The notes beneath the pieces were generated by a model, which saw only the letters and a program-made list of their open reading frames with translations, made no database searches and was not told the origin of the DNA. Below are positions 8,650 to 16,433 of a stretch of 64,000 bases of DNA, in pieces. The position numbers and the translations under genes are program-made. The number at the start of each line of letters is the position of its first letter. Within the stretch, counting starts at the first letter, position 1. The stretch is taken from the NCBI RefSeq assembly GCF_010667655.1, contig NZ_WHZU01000004.1, positions 124,001 to 188,000 of the forward strand, given 5' to 3'. This DNA is from Bifidobacterium saimiriisciurei (GTDB lineage: Bacteria > Actinomycetota > Actinomycetes > Actinomycetales > Bifidobacteriaceae).

Positions 8650-9900
8650 CTAGAAGCCGGTGTTCGTCGGCTTCGGATAGTACCTGCCGAATTTACGGTA
8701 CTGGTTGAGCTCCGATTCGGTCAGGTGCAGCCAGCGCTTGAATCCGCCGTCCTTCGGGTTGCGCTGCGGGTTGATGCGGCCCGCCTTCTGCAGCCGCCTC
8801 ACCTGCGCCTTGAGGTCGGGGTCGACCACGTAGCGCAGCAGCAGACGGTCGGGGATGATGGAGTACAGCACTTCGCCGTCGGCCACGCGGGGCGCCATCG
8901 GATGCCCGTCGATGACGTCGGAGACGAGCACCTCCATCGGATTGATGCCGGCGCCATACACGTAGAAGCTGTTGCGGCCGATGCGCGGATTGACCTCGAG
9001 GAAATAGAACCTGCCGGTGTTCGGGTCGCGCTTGACGTCGAAGTTGGCGAAGCCGCGGTAGGGGAGCGATTCGAGGAATCGCTTCGCCGGCTGGAGGATC
9101 TCGTCGATCGGCTCGGTGATCATGGCGCACGGGTTGCCCAGCGTGGCGGGATGATGCTCCTCCAGCAGCACGCGTGCCGAGCAGAGCAGCGACACCGTTC
9201 CCGTGGAGTCCACGTACGCGGTGACCGAGTACATCTCGGTGTCGTCGCCCTCGACGAGCTCCTGCGCGACGAACGTGCCGCGGAATCCGGCTTCAGCCAG
9301 CTTGCGCCACAGGTCGGTCAGCTGTTCGTTCGTGTCGATGCGGTAGACCTTCTGCCGCCCCTCGAACATCAGGTTCTCGTATTCGGAGCTGTCGGCCGGC
9401 TTGGCCACCACGGGGAACGTGAGGTCGGCCGGCGTGGGCTGCGGCTGCCAGCCGTTCGTGTCGGCGCCGGAGAAGTCCTCGTAGAACGACTTCGGCACGG
9501 GCATGCCCTGCGCGGTCGCCAGTCGTTCGAAGCCCTGCTTGTCGCTCACCTGTTCGATGACGTCCAGCGGCGGAATCGGCACCACGTAGTAGCGTTCCAG
9601 CTCCTCACGATGCGACGCCAGCACATGGATGCGCCAGTCGGTGTTGGCCAGCAGCAGCAGTCTGCGCTTCGGATTGCGCGTCTTGAGGTCCTTGCCCAGT
9701 CGGAGCAGTTCCTCGATCAGGGGGCCTTCCTCGTTGGCCTCGGCGAATTCATGACGCGTGATGATCGCCGAATCGCGGATGGCGTTGGGGTTGTAGGCGG
9801 TCACCATGATCGGCTTGACGCCGTAGGCGTCGTTGAGTTCGCGGGCCAGCGCATAGGCGCCGAGGTCGCCGCCGAGGATGATCGGCTGAAAAGATGCCAT
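8650..9900 (-). CDS. ATP-grasp carboxylate-amine ligase
   Basis: The 416-residue protein begins with a Rossmann-like pre-ATP-grasp domain (PIILGGDLGAYALAREL) and continues into an ATP-grasp fold: FPVVAKPADSSEYE is the nucleotide-binding lysine strand, and FLEVNPRIGRNSFYVYGAG the metal-binding ENR-like motif. ATP-grasp enzymes join a carboxylate to an amine through an acyl phosphate. The substrate is not readable, but the nearby FemABX and MurE genes make a peptidoglycan cross-bridge ligase (the D-aspartate ligase type also belongs to this fold) a reasonable hypothesis. The start has AAGGA about 11 bases upstream. It is divergent from the aminotransferase at 10099, with 198 bp of shared promoter DNA between them. 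An alternative is a cytoplasmic peptide or amino-acid ligase unrelated to the wall. Confidence 0.75.
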   Translation of the reverse strand: MASFQPIILGGDLGAYALARELNDAYGVKPIMVTAYNPNAIRDSAIITRHEFAEANEEGPLIEELLRLGKDLKTRNPKRRLLLLANTDWRIHVLASHREELERYYVVPIPPLDVIEQVSDKQGFERLATAQGMPVPKSFYEDFSGADTNGWQPQPTPADLTFPVVAKPADSSEYENLMFEGRQKVYRIDTNEQLTDLWRKLAEAGFRGTFVAQELVEGDDTEMYSVTAYVDSTGTVSLLCSARVLLEEHHPATLGNPCAMITEPIDEILQPAKRFLESLPYRGFANFDVKRDPNTGRFYFLEVNPRIGRNSFYVYGAGINPMEVLVSDVIDGHPMAPRVADGEVLYSIIPDRLLLRYVVDPDLKAQVRRLQKAGRINPQRNPKDGGFKRWLHLTESELNQYRKFGRYYPKPTNTGF

Positions 9901-10098
9901 ATTGTATTACGTCCTTACCAAATACCATTGTCGTATGCTCGGCCAGCCCCGTGGGATGACCGTTCCAAGGCTTCTGTCATTCTACAATCACGTATGATGG
10001 CGTGGCGCGATTCGACCGGCAAATGCGGTACCGGCCATGCCGCATCATCGGCCGTGCCGCGATATCGTGGTGTCATCACCGTCGAGGAAAGAGGTTTC

Positions 10099-11313
10099 AT
10101 GAACGATCGACTTTCGGCCCGTGAGCGGGTCTCGGGACTGTGCGACGTCCTGGCCGCACGTACGGGAACGGACGCTCGGGACTGGTTCCCGGTGTTCAAG
10201 GCGCGCTACGGCATGCAGGTGGCGTTCGACGTCATTGAGGGCAGACACGGCAGGGGAGCCGTAATGACCCAGCTGTTCACCTGCTGCACAGCCGTCGACC
10301 CCATCGTATGCACCGGATTCGCGCCGCGGTACGCCGACGTGGACGCCGACACGCTGTCCATCGACACGGACTCGGCGAAACGGCTCGCCGACGCCGACGA
10401 TGATCTTCGCGCGGTCATGCTGCAGCACACGTTCGGCCTGATCGACGACGCGTCATCCCGACGCCTGACCGCCTTCGCCCGCGAAAGGGGAGCCCTGGTC
10501 ATCGAGGACTGCGCCCACTGCGTGACGCGCATGGCCCGCGACGGCGGGGGCACGCCTCTGGCCGACATATCCGTGCACTCCTTCGGCGTGGAGAAGATCC
10601 TGCCCACACGATTCGGCGGCGCCATCTGGATCAATCCGAAACTCGCCGAGACCGACCCCCAGCTGGACTCCGACCTGCGCCGCCATCTCGGCAGGCTGCC
10701 GCGCCCCACGAAACGCATAGGCATGGTCACCAGACTGTATGTGAACGAGAACCGCATACTGAGCAGGCTTCCCGGAGGTTCGGGCGGTGCATTGCGCTCG
10801 CTGTTGACGAACATCGGACTATACGAGCCGCCGATCGCCGAAGCCGAACGCCGCGGCGGACTCGCCTACGAGCCCATGGGCATGACCCCGTGGATGGCGC
10901 GTCGGGCCACGGCCGGCATCGACGGGCTCGACGCCAACGAGACGGGTCGTCGCCGGGTGACGGCGATATACCGCGACGGTCTGCACGGCCTCGGAGACGT
11001 GCACATCCCGGGCCGCATCCTCGACGGCGAGGCCCAGCCCCTGCTGCGTTTCCCGCTGTTCGCCCAGGACACGCAGCAGGCCGAACGCATCATCGCCGCG
11101 GTACGTGCCGTGGGCGGCTACGCCGAACGCTGGTACCGGCCCGAACTGTTCCCCGGAGTCACCGACGAGCACGCCTACGGTCTCGATGCGCTCGACCGCT
11201 CGACGGTGCAGGTCACCGGACGACTGGTCGAAGGCGCGGTGAGCCTGCCCACCGAGGTCAGCCTCGACAGGGCCGGCGAGATCGTCACGGCGGTACGCGG
11301 AGCCGCCGCATGA
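10099..11313 (+). CDS. DegT/DnrJ/EryC1-type PLP-dependent aminotransferase
   Basis: The 404-residue protein shows family landmarks: the acidic cofactor motif VIEDCAH (about 135-141) and SFGVEKILPTRFGG, whose K166 is the expected Schiff-base lysine. Family members transaminate keto-sugars or act as sugar dehydratases. No nucleotide-sugar genes surround it, so the substrate is unknown. ATG 10099 was chosen because GAGGAAAGAGG lies just upstream; the open frame extends far to the left but without a better site. The gene sits alone on the plus strand between minus-strand envelope genes, and a 20-bp hairpin terminates it. The region near residues 205-275 is divergent and I could not align it to a typical member. 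Confidence 0.75.
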   Translation: MNDRLSARERVSGLCDVLAARTGTDARDWFPVFKARYGMQVAFDVIEGRHGRGAVMTQLFTCCTAVDPIVCTGFAPRYADVDADTLSIDTDSAKRLADADDDLRAVMLQHTFGLIDDASSRRLTAFARERGALVIEDCAHCVTRMARDGGGTPLADISVHSFGVEKILPTRFGGAIWINPKLAETDPQLDSDLRRHLGRLPRPTKRIGMVTRLYVNENRILSRLPGGSGGALRSLLTNIGLYEPPIAEAERRGGLAYEPMGMTPWMARRATAGIDGLDANETGRRRVTAIYRDGLHGLGDVHIPGRILDGEAQPLLRFPLFAQDTQQAERIIAAVRAVGGYAERWYRPELFPGVTDEHAYGLDALDRSTVQVTGRLVEGAVSLPTEVSLDRAGEIVTAVRGAAA

Positions 11314-11363
11314 CGGACGTCGCCGGCGGACGGCGGACGTCCGGTCGTTGACAAGTTGACAAC

Positions 11364-11409
11364 GTGACAGGGGCCTCATCCGGGATGAACCGGATGAGGC
11401 CCCTGTCAC
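11364..11409. terminator. perfect 20-bp hairpin between convergent genes
   Basis: GTGACAGGGGCCTCATCCGG (11364-11383) and its exact complement (11390-11409) enclose a 6-base loop. It separates the convergent aminotransferase and FemABX genes and probably works in both directions. There is no long T-tract. Confidence 0.75.
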
Positions 11410-11455
11410 GTGCCATATGCGTGTGCCATACGGCGAAGGCGGGAATCGCCCCGAC

Positions 11456-12457
11456 CTACTTCTTCAGCGCGTTCTTAACGGACTTGGCGACCTTGAGCGA
11501 ACGGTAGAACGCCTTTTTGATCGGCATGTCGTGTCCGGCGGCCACCGGCGTGATCTCGTCGGTGAACTTGCACTTGAACTCGTTGAGGCCCTTGAGGCTC
11601 GGCGCGAAGTCGGAGCCGATGCCCATGAGATCGTATTCGGTGATGCCCTGCGCGCCCAGCATGCAGCACTCGTTGTACAGCAGCTTGTCGGTCACGTGCA
11701 GGCGCATGACCTCGTTGCGCATGCCGGCGTAGTAGCGCACCGCATGCGTGCCGTTCACGGTGACGATGGACCAGGCGACCACGCGGCCGTCGATGCGGGC
11801 TGCGAACACACGGCAGTGGTCGGGGCCGAGCGCGCCGATCATGTCGGAGTAGTCGGTGATGGGGGCAGGGGTGAAGCCGTCGCGCTTGCCGGTCTCCACC
11901 ATCACGTCGTAGTACTCGGTGAAGTCCTTGAGCGCCTGCTGGGTCTCGTCGGCGCTGTCGGCCGGGCATTCGCGCAGCGCCTTGCGCACGTCGCGGCGTC
12001 CGCGACGCTTCATGCGCTTGAGGATTTCCTCGTCGCCGCCGGTCACGTCGATGACCACGGTCTGATCGTACGGCACGGTGGACAGCACGGTGTCGTAGTC
12101 CTCTCCGAACCACACGTCGAGACGCAGGAACGCCTGGCGCTTGTCCTCGCCATGCACGAAATCGACGATGGCCTTCACCACGTCGCGCTCCAGCTCCTGC
12201 TCCGGCTTGCCGGACAGCCACACCGGTCCGTGCATGGAACGCAGGTAATGGTAGCCGTGCGTCTCCATGTCGATGAGCAGCAGCACGGCCACCGGCTCGC
12301 CGTCGCGCTTCGCGACGAGCGTGCCCCACGGCTCACGGCCGGGGATGTCCTTCTGGAACCCCGCCCACACCTCGGTCTGCTCGATCGGCAGCGTGACGCC
12401 GGCCTCGCCGGCCAGTCGCTCGCATTCCTCGAACGACGTCTTCTCAACGGAAATCAT
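11456..12457 (-). CDS. FemABX-family peptidoglycan interpeptide-bridge aminoacyltransferase
   Basis: FemABX enzymes use aminoacyl-tRNA to add amino acids to the side chain of the diamino acid of the muropeptide stem, on the cytoplasmic lipid-linked precursor. This 333-residue protein has the two-GNAT layout of the family (EVWAGFQKDIPGREPWGTLVA at the start; RVFAARIDGRVVAWSIV and EYDLMGIGSDF in the second half) with a basic helical stretch (KRMKRRGRRDVRKAL) between. ATG 12457 is preceded by GGAGGT; an upstream in-frame ATG at 12487 has no ribosome site. The gene is 90 bases after murE on the same strand, so the two are probably one unit that builds the cross-bridge. Which amino acid is added cannot be read. 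Confidence 0.85.
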   Translation of the reverse strand: MISVEKTSFEECERLAGEAGVTLPIEQTEVWAGFQKDIPGREPWGTLVAKRDGEPVAVLLLIDMETHGYHYLRSMHGPVWLSGKPEQELERDVVKAIVDFVHGEDKRQAFLRLDVWFGEDYDTVLSTVPYDQTVVIDVTGGDEEILKRMKRRGRRDVRKALRECPADSADETQQALKDFTEYYDVMVETGKRDGFTPAPITDYSDMIGALGPDHCRVFAARIDGRVVAWSIVTVNGTHAVRYYAGMRNEVMRLHVTDKLLYNECCMLGAQGITEYDLMGIGSDFAPSLKGLNEFKCKFTDEITPVAAGHDMPIKKAFYRSLKVAKSVKNALKK

Positions 12458-12547
12458 GAAACCTCCACTTGGGTTCTTCATTTGCATAAGTCAACAGATC
12501 GGCGGCCGAGATCCGGACCGCCGCTTCAGGCGTTGCCGAGCCGGTCG

Positions 12548-14113
12548 TCAGGCGTTGCCGCCCAGACCGAACAGACGCTCGATGATACGGTCGTCGCCCT
12601 CGAACGGCACATGCTTGTTGTGCTCCTTGATCCAGCGCTCGTCGCCCTTGCCGATGATCAGGATCACGTCGAAACGGTCCTGATGCGCACGGGCGTCGTA
12701 CACGGCGCTGGTGATGGCGGTCGGACGGTCGGAGATGACCGTGGAGGCGACGTCCTTGTTCGTGATGTATCCCTGCATCTGCATGCAGATGTCGATGAAC
12801 GGCTCGGTGTCGGTGTCCTCCGCGGTGAACACGAAGCTGCCGATGCGGTCCTGCGCGGCCCTGACGATCTCCTCGCGGCGGTCGTACGCCTTGTTGCCGG
12901 CCGAACCGGTGATCAGCGTGATGTGCGGGGAACGGGCGCCGTAGCGTTCGTCCACGAAGTCCAGCAGAGCGGTGACGCTGGCATAGTTATGGGCGTAGTC
13001 CACGATGGCCAGCGTATTGCTCTGCGTGTCGGTGAACTGCTCCATACGGCCGGCGATGCGGACCGATTCGAGCGCATGCAGCGCCTCGGCGTCGTCGGGC
13101 GACACCCCGGCCGCACGCGCGATGGTGATGGCCGCCGCGGCGTTGGCGTAGTTGAAGTCGCCGTCGATGGCCAGATGGAACCTGCCGAGGTCGTCGCCCT
13201 TGCACGTGATGTCGAAATCGACGTGGTCGGCGTCGGCGGGGCTTGCCACCGTGTCGGCCGGGGTCATGGAGCCGGCGGTGTGTAATGCGAACGTGTCGAC
13301 GTCGATGCCGTGGGCCGCCGCGTCCTCGCGCAGCAGGTCGGCGTGCGCGGCGTCGGCGTTGAGCACCAGACGTCGGCTGTTGGCCACCAGCTGGCGCTTG
13401 CAGTGGAAGTAGTCCTCGAACGTCGGATGCTCGATGGGGCTGATGTGGTCGGGGGAGATGTTGAGGAACGCGCCGACGTCGAACGTCAGACCGTAGACGC
13501 GGTCGACCTTGTACGCCTGCGACGAGACCTCCATGACCAGGTACTTCATGCCGTTGTCGACGGCGGTTCGCATCATGCGGAACGCGTCCATGGACTCCGG
13601 CGTGGTCAGGTCCGACTCCTCGTAATGCTCGCCGTCGAGGCAGTTGTCGACGGAGGAGAACAGCGCGGCCTTGCCATGCGAGGCCGCATTGAGGATGGCC
13701 TGCGTGAAGTACGCCGTGGTCGTCTTGCCCTTGGTTCCGGTCACGCCGACCACCGTGAGCGAATCCTGCGGCCGGCCGTAGAACGCCGCCGACAGCAGGC
13801 TCATGGCCTTGCGCACATCGTTGACGATCAGACCCGTGGCGCCGGTCACACCGGAGTAGTCCGTCTCGGCCACGTAGCATGGCAGCTTGGCGGCGTCGGC
13901 GCCCGCCAGATACTCGGCCTTGAACCGTCCCTTGCAGAACAGCAGCGTGCCGTCGTCGATGGCACGCGAATCATAGGAGACCGCGGTGAACTCGGTTTCG
14001 GGCAGACGGCCCGGATCGAGGGTCCACATGGACGGGGTGATGATTTCACGAAGCAGATGATGCTCTTTGAGCAGGTCTACGGCCGAAGCGAGTGTAAGGG
14101 TCATGTTCTCCAT
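12548..14113 (-). CDS. murE: UDP-N-acetylmuramoyl-tripeptide synthetase (MurE), non-DAP type
   Basis: MurE adds the diamino acid to UDP-MurNAc-L-Ala-D-Glu in cytoplasmic peptidoglycan synthesis. The 521 residues show the UDP-MurNAc domain (about 40-118), P-loop GTKGKTT (126-132), the carbamylated-lysine segment YFHCKRQLV, and C-terminal GSAGNK and EGDDRIIERLF. The DNPR motif that selects meso-diaminopimelate in DAP-type enzymes is absent; the aligned stretch reads TAEDTDTEPF. This fits L-lysine or L-ornithine at position three. Two start codons compete: ATG 14113 (MENM) and ATG 14104 with GGAG very close; the longer N-terminal frame to 14155 has no ribosome site. It precedes the FemABX gene in an apparent operon. 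Confidence 0.88.
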   Translation of the reverse strand: MENMTLTLASAVDLLKEHHLLREIITPSMWTLDPGRLPETEFTAVSYDSRAIDDGTLLFCKGRFKAEYLAGADAAKLPCYVAETDYSGVTGATGLIVNDVRKAMSLLSAAFYGRPQDSLTVVGVTGTKGKTTTAYFTQAILNAASHGKAALFSSVDNCLDGEHYEESDLTTPESMDAFRMMRTAVDNGMKYLVMEVSSQAYKVDRVYGLTFDVGAFLNISPDHISPIEHPTFEDYFHCKRQLVANSRRLVLNADAAHADLLREDAAAHGIDVDTFALHTAGSMTPADTVASPADADHVDFDITCKGDDLGRFHLAIDGDFNYANAAAAITIARAAGVSPDDAEALHALESVRIAGRMEQFTDTQSNTLAIVDYAHNYASVTALLDFVDERYGARSPHITLITGSAGNKAYDRREEIVRAAQDRIGSFVFTAEDTDTEPFIDICMQMQGYITNKDVASTVISDRPTAITSAVYDARAHQDRFDVILIIGKGDERWIKEHNKHVPFEGDDRIIERLFGLGGNA

Positions 14114-14265
14114 AGTTCTTTCATGCGCCGATGGTTGTGCATCGTCGGCTTCCATGACCGTATGCGGCCGTGAAAGCCAACTGCCAGTTTACATCCCACG
14201 CGCTCGCGGGATATGTCGAGCGTGTACCGATTTGGTGAGGAAGCACGGGGCGGCCTCCTCTGGTT

Positions 14266-15024
14266 CTAGTCCTGGTCCTTCCCGAACCAGCCCTCGCGGA
14301 TGGGGCGTCGTCCCCTCGCCTCGAGCCAGCGGTTGAACGACTCCTTCCATTCGGCGTGGGCCGTGCGCTGCCAATCCATGAGTTCATCGAGCCTCAGGGC
14401 GGCGGCGTCCGGATGCAGCCGTGCGATCGGCGCGACCAGGTCCACGGCGGCTATGGTGTCGGCGGTGGCGTCGTGGAAGTCCCCATGGGGCTCCACGCCG
14501 TAGTAGAAGGTGGTGTCGGTAAGCGTGCGCTTGCCCTTACGGTGGGAGACCTTGCGGTCGATGACCAGAGGGTCGATGACGAGCAGGTCGTCGTTCAGGC
14601 GCTCATGCAGCGGCTTGAGGTCCCACCGGGCCAGATCGCCCTCCAGCATATGCACGTCGAACGGCGCGTTGTAGGCGAGCAGGGGGATGCGACGGTTCTG
14701 CGCCTCGGCGATGACGGAGGCGATGGCTTCGAGCAGCTCGACCGGCTCGCCGCCGTTGGCCTGCAGGAATTCGTCGGTGAAGCCGTTGACGCGCGACGCG
14801 CCGGGGGAGACGGGGCGGTGCGGGTTCATCAGCCATTCATCGACGACGTCGCCGTCGTGTCCCAGGGCCGGGTCGCGCAGCACCAGCGTCGCCGAGCAGA
14901 TGGCGTCGCTGCCGGCCCGTGTGCCGGTGGTCTCGGTGTCGAATCCCAGGATGCGGGTGTCCGCCAGCGTCGTGTCCTCGGATTGGGCGGCAATGGAGTC
15001 AAGGGCCTGAAGCAATTCGGTCAT
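14266..15024 (-). CDS. DEDDh 3'-5' exonuclease (DnaQ-like)
   Basis: The 252-residue protein is an RNase T/DnaQ-type exonuclease. The motifs are ILGFDTETTG (motif I with the D-x-E pair), LLAYNAPFDVHML (motif II) and GDFHDATADT (motif III with catalytic His and Asp), the DEDDh arrangement. It carries no polymerase or helicase domain, so it is a stand-alone nuclease, probably for repair or RNA trimming. ATG 15024 is chosen because homologous motifs begin 25 residues later; no clear Shine-Dalgarno precedes it. It is divergent from the ECF sigma factor (start 15121). Confidence 0.85.
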   Translation of the reverse strand: MTELLQALDSIAAQSEDTTLADTRILGFDTETTGTRAGSDAICSATLVLRDPALGHDGDVVDEWLMNPHRPVSPGASRVNGFTDEFLQANGGEPVELLEAIASVIAEAQNRRIPLLAYNAPFDVHMLEGDLARWDLKPLHERLNDDLLVIDPLVIDRKVSHRKGKRTLTDTTFYYGVEPHGDFHDATADTIAAVDLVAPIARLHPDAAALRLDELMDWQRTAHAEWKESFNRWLEARGRRPIREGWFGKDQD

Positions 15025-15120
15025 GCCATGTATTGTCGTGACATTGCCCGACAAATCACGGCCGTGAATCGCCGGCCCGTTCCTCAGGGGCGTCGCCGGA
15101 CGGCGTGGCACAATGGAGGG

Positions 15121-15828
15121 GTGGCTGAGACGAATACACCGGAAACCGATGACGAGGCGAGGCGCGCCGAATTCGAGGCGCTGGCCATGCCCGTCGTCGA
15201 CGGCCTGTACCGGCAGGCCATGAAGCTCACCAACAACCCCGACGACGCGCAGGACCTCGTGCAGGACACGTTCGAGCGCGCCTACAAGCATTACGGCTCG
15301 TTCAAGCAGGGCACGAACTTCGCCGCATGGATGACCACCATCGAACGCAACCTCTACTTCAACCAGTACCAGAAGGCCAAGCGCCGCCCGCAGCGCGCCA
15401 ACGACTCGACCGGCGAATACGACGACTGGGACATCTACTCCGCGTCCGAGCACAGTTCGGAGGGCCTCAAATCCGCCGAGGAGACATATCAGGACGCGTT
15501 CGCGCCCGAGGAGATCATGGCGGCGTTGGACAAGCTCAGTCCCGAACGCCGGCAGGTGTTCATCGACGCGGCCATCGACGGCAAGTCGTACCAGCAGGTG
15601 GCCGACGAGCAGGGCGTGAAGATCGGCACGGTGATGAGCCGTCTCAACCGCGCCCGCGCCCAGCTCAAGCAGGAGCTCGCCGCATATGCGAAGGAACGCG
15701 GATACCGGACCGGCACCGTACGCCGCGGACGGGTTTCACCAACCGCGAACGGCAAGGCCGAGCGTTCGGGCGATAATGGAAGCGGCGCCGCAAAACACGG
15801 CGAGAGCAAGGAAGGGAAGCGACTATGA
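15121..15828 (+). CDS. sigH: ECF sigma factor, SigH/SigR type
   Basis: This 235-residue protein is a group 4 sigma factor that would direct RNA polymerase to a stress regulon. Region 2 is visible (MKLTNNPDDAQDLVQDTFERAYKHY, then FAAWMTTIERNLYFNQYQKAKRRP) and region 4 follows (LSPERRQVFIDAAIDGKSYQQVADEQGVKIGTVMSRL). It resembles the redox-responsive SigR/SigH class. A basic, low-complexity tail of about 35 residues follows region 4. The GTG start at 15121 has GGAGG only one base away, too close for a normal ribosome site, while CACAAT (15109-15114) sits six bases before it; a leaderless message is likely. It overlaps the next gene by four bases (ATGA), the usual sigma/anti-sigma arrangement. 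Confidence 0.85.
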   Translation: MAETNTPETDDEARRAEFEALAMPVVDGLYRQAMKLTNNPDDAQDLVQDTFERAYKHYGSFKQGTNFAAWMTTIERNLYFNQYQKAKRRPQRANDSTGEYDDWDIYSASEHSSEGLKSAEETYQDAFAPEEIMAALDKLSPERRQVFIDAAIDGKSYQQVADEQGVKIGTVMSRLNRARAQLKQELAAYAKERGYRTGTVRRGRVSPTANGKAERSGDNGSGAAKHGESKEGKRL

Positions 15829-16136
15829 ACGGGCATGTGGAACGCCATACCAGCGTGAGCGTCACCGGCGACGCTTCCGGCGTCGTACGACGCACCATGG
15901 TGGAGGAGACGGTCATCAGGGTCGACGGCGGTGATGCCGCGACGACGACGTCGCCGGCATCCGACGGCATGGGAGACTGCTTCGACATCGACAGCTGCTG
16001 CGATGCGCGCGAGAAGGCCATGATTGAGGCGCTGCGCGCCTACCTGCGGCCGGTGAACGCCCCGGACTGCCTGATAGACAGACTCCATCGATGCATCCGG
16101 TCGGCTGCGCAGGACGCCGCCCGTGAACAGCGATAG
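15825..16136 (+). CDS. small Cys-rich protein coupled to the sigma factor; candidate anti-sigma factor
   Basis: The 103-residue protein overlaps the sigma gene by ATGA and is translationally coupled, which is where RsrA/RshA-type anti-sigma factors sit. Its second half contains GDCFDIDSCCDAREK and APDCLIDRLHRCI, with five cysteines; the spacing and helical context recall zf-HC2 anti-sigma proteins, but the canonical H-x3-C-x2-C zinc motif is missing. The N-terminal half is Thr/Val/Asp-rich and probably flexible. Role as a redox-sensing anti-sigma factor is inferred from position and cysteines only. Confidence 0.6.
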   Translation: MNGHVERHTSVSVTGDASGVVRRTMVEETVIRVDGGDAATTTSPASDGMGDCFDIDSCCDAREKAMIEALRAYLRPVNAPDCLIDRLHRCIRSAAQDAAREQR

Positions 16137-16179
16137 CCTCCGACGGCATGTGCGGTCCCGAAAGGGCGGAAACGTACGA

Positions 16180-16211
16180 AAAAGGCTCCACGGTTTCCCG
16201 TGGAGCCTTTT
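16180..16211. terminator. bidirectional intrinsic terminator
   Basis: AAAAGGCTCCACGG (16180-16193) and CCGTGGAGCCTTTT (16198-16211) form a perfect 14-bp stem with a TTTC loop. It has T-runs in both directions and serves the plus-strand sigma operon and the minus-strand bL37 gene. Confidence 0.9.
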
Positions 16212-16236
16212 GAGCTTCATCGAAGCCTGAATGAAA

Positions 16237-16311
16237 TCAGGCGTTCGGCCTCTTGCCGTGGTTTGCAGCCTTCTTACGGCGGTCACGACGCAGACGTCCG
16301 CGCTTGCCCAT
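16237..16311 (-). CDS. ribosomal protein bL37 (24 residues)
   Basis: A 24-codon frame begins at ATG 16311 and ends at TGA 16237. Its product is extremely basic, opening MGKRGRLRRDRRKKAAN and ending HGKRPNA. The pattern M-x-KRGR-x-x-RDR...ANHGKRPN is that of bL37, the small actinobacterial large-subunit protein described in mycobacterial ribosome structures. GGAG lies six bases before the ATG, and the terminator at 16180-16211 closes the unit 26 bases after the stop. It is monocistronic, and its size means ordinary gene finders with a length cut-off would miss it. Confidence 0.9.
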   Translation of the reverse strand: MGKRGRLRRDRRKKAANHGKRPNA

Positions 16312-16342
16312 GTTGGACTCCTTTACTTTGATAGATAAGCCT

Positions 16343-16358
16343 TGTGGATTATCTCACA
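16343..16358. promoter_or_regulatory. Crp-type box with one mismatch
   Basis: TGTGG-ATTATC-TCACA lies 32 bases upstream of the bL37 start on the side of its promoter. It differs from TGTGA-N6-TCACA at one base. It could be chance; it is listed because two perfect copies occur near the malate genes. Confidence 0.25.
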
Positions 16359-16433
16359 CATCGCGCGAGTTTACAACTCGCACCGGAAAACACGGAATCA
16401 CGCGGTCGCACGTCATGGCCGGAAACGATGCGA

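Noticed and set aside
8725..10098. N-terminal extension of the aminotransferase frame over the ATP-grasp gene
   Set aside because: The long frame is only an open antisense of the ATP-grasp gene; the aminotransferase begins at ATG 10099 with a strong ribosome site and the family's length is then normal.
15024..15453. N-terminal extension of the exonuclease frame over the sigma factor start
   Set aside because: The extension is antisense to sigma region 2; the DnaQ-type domain begins after ATG 15024.
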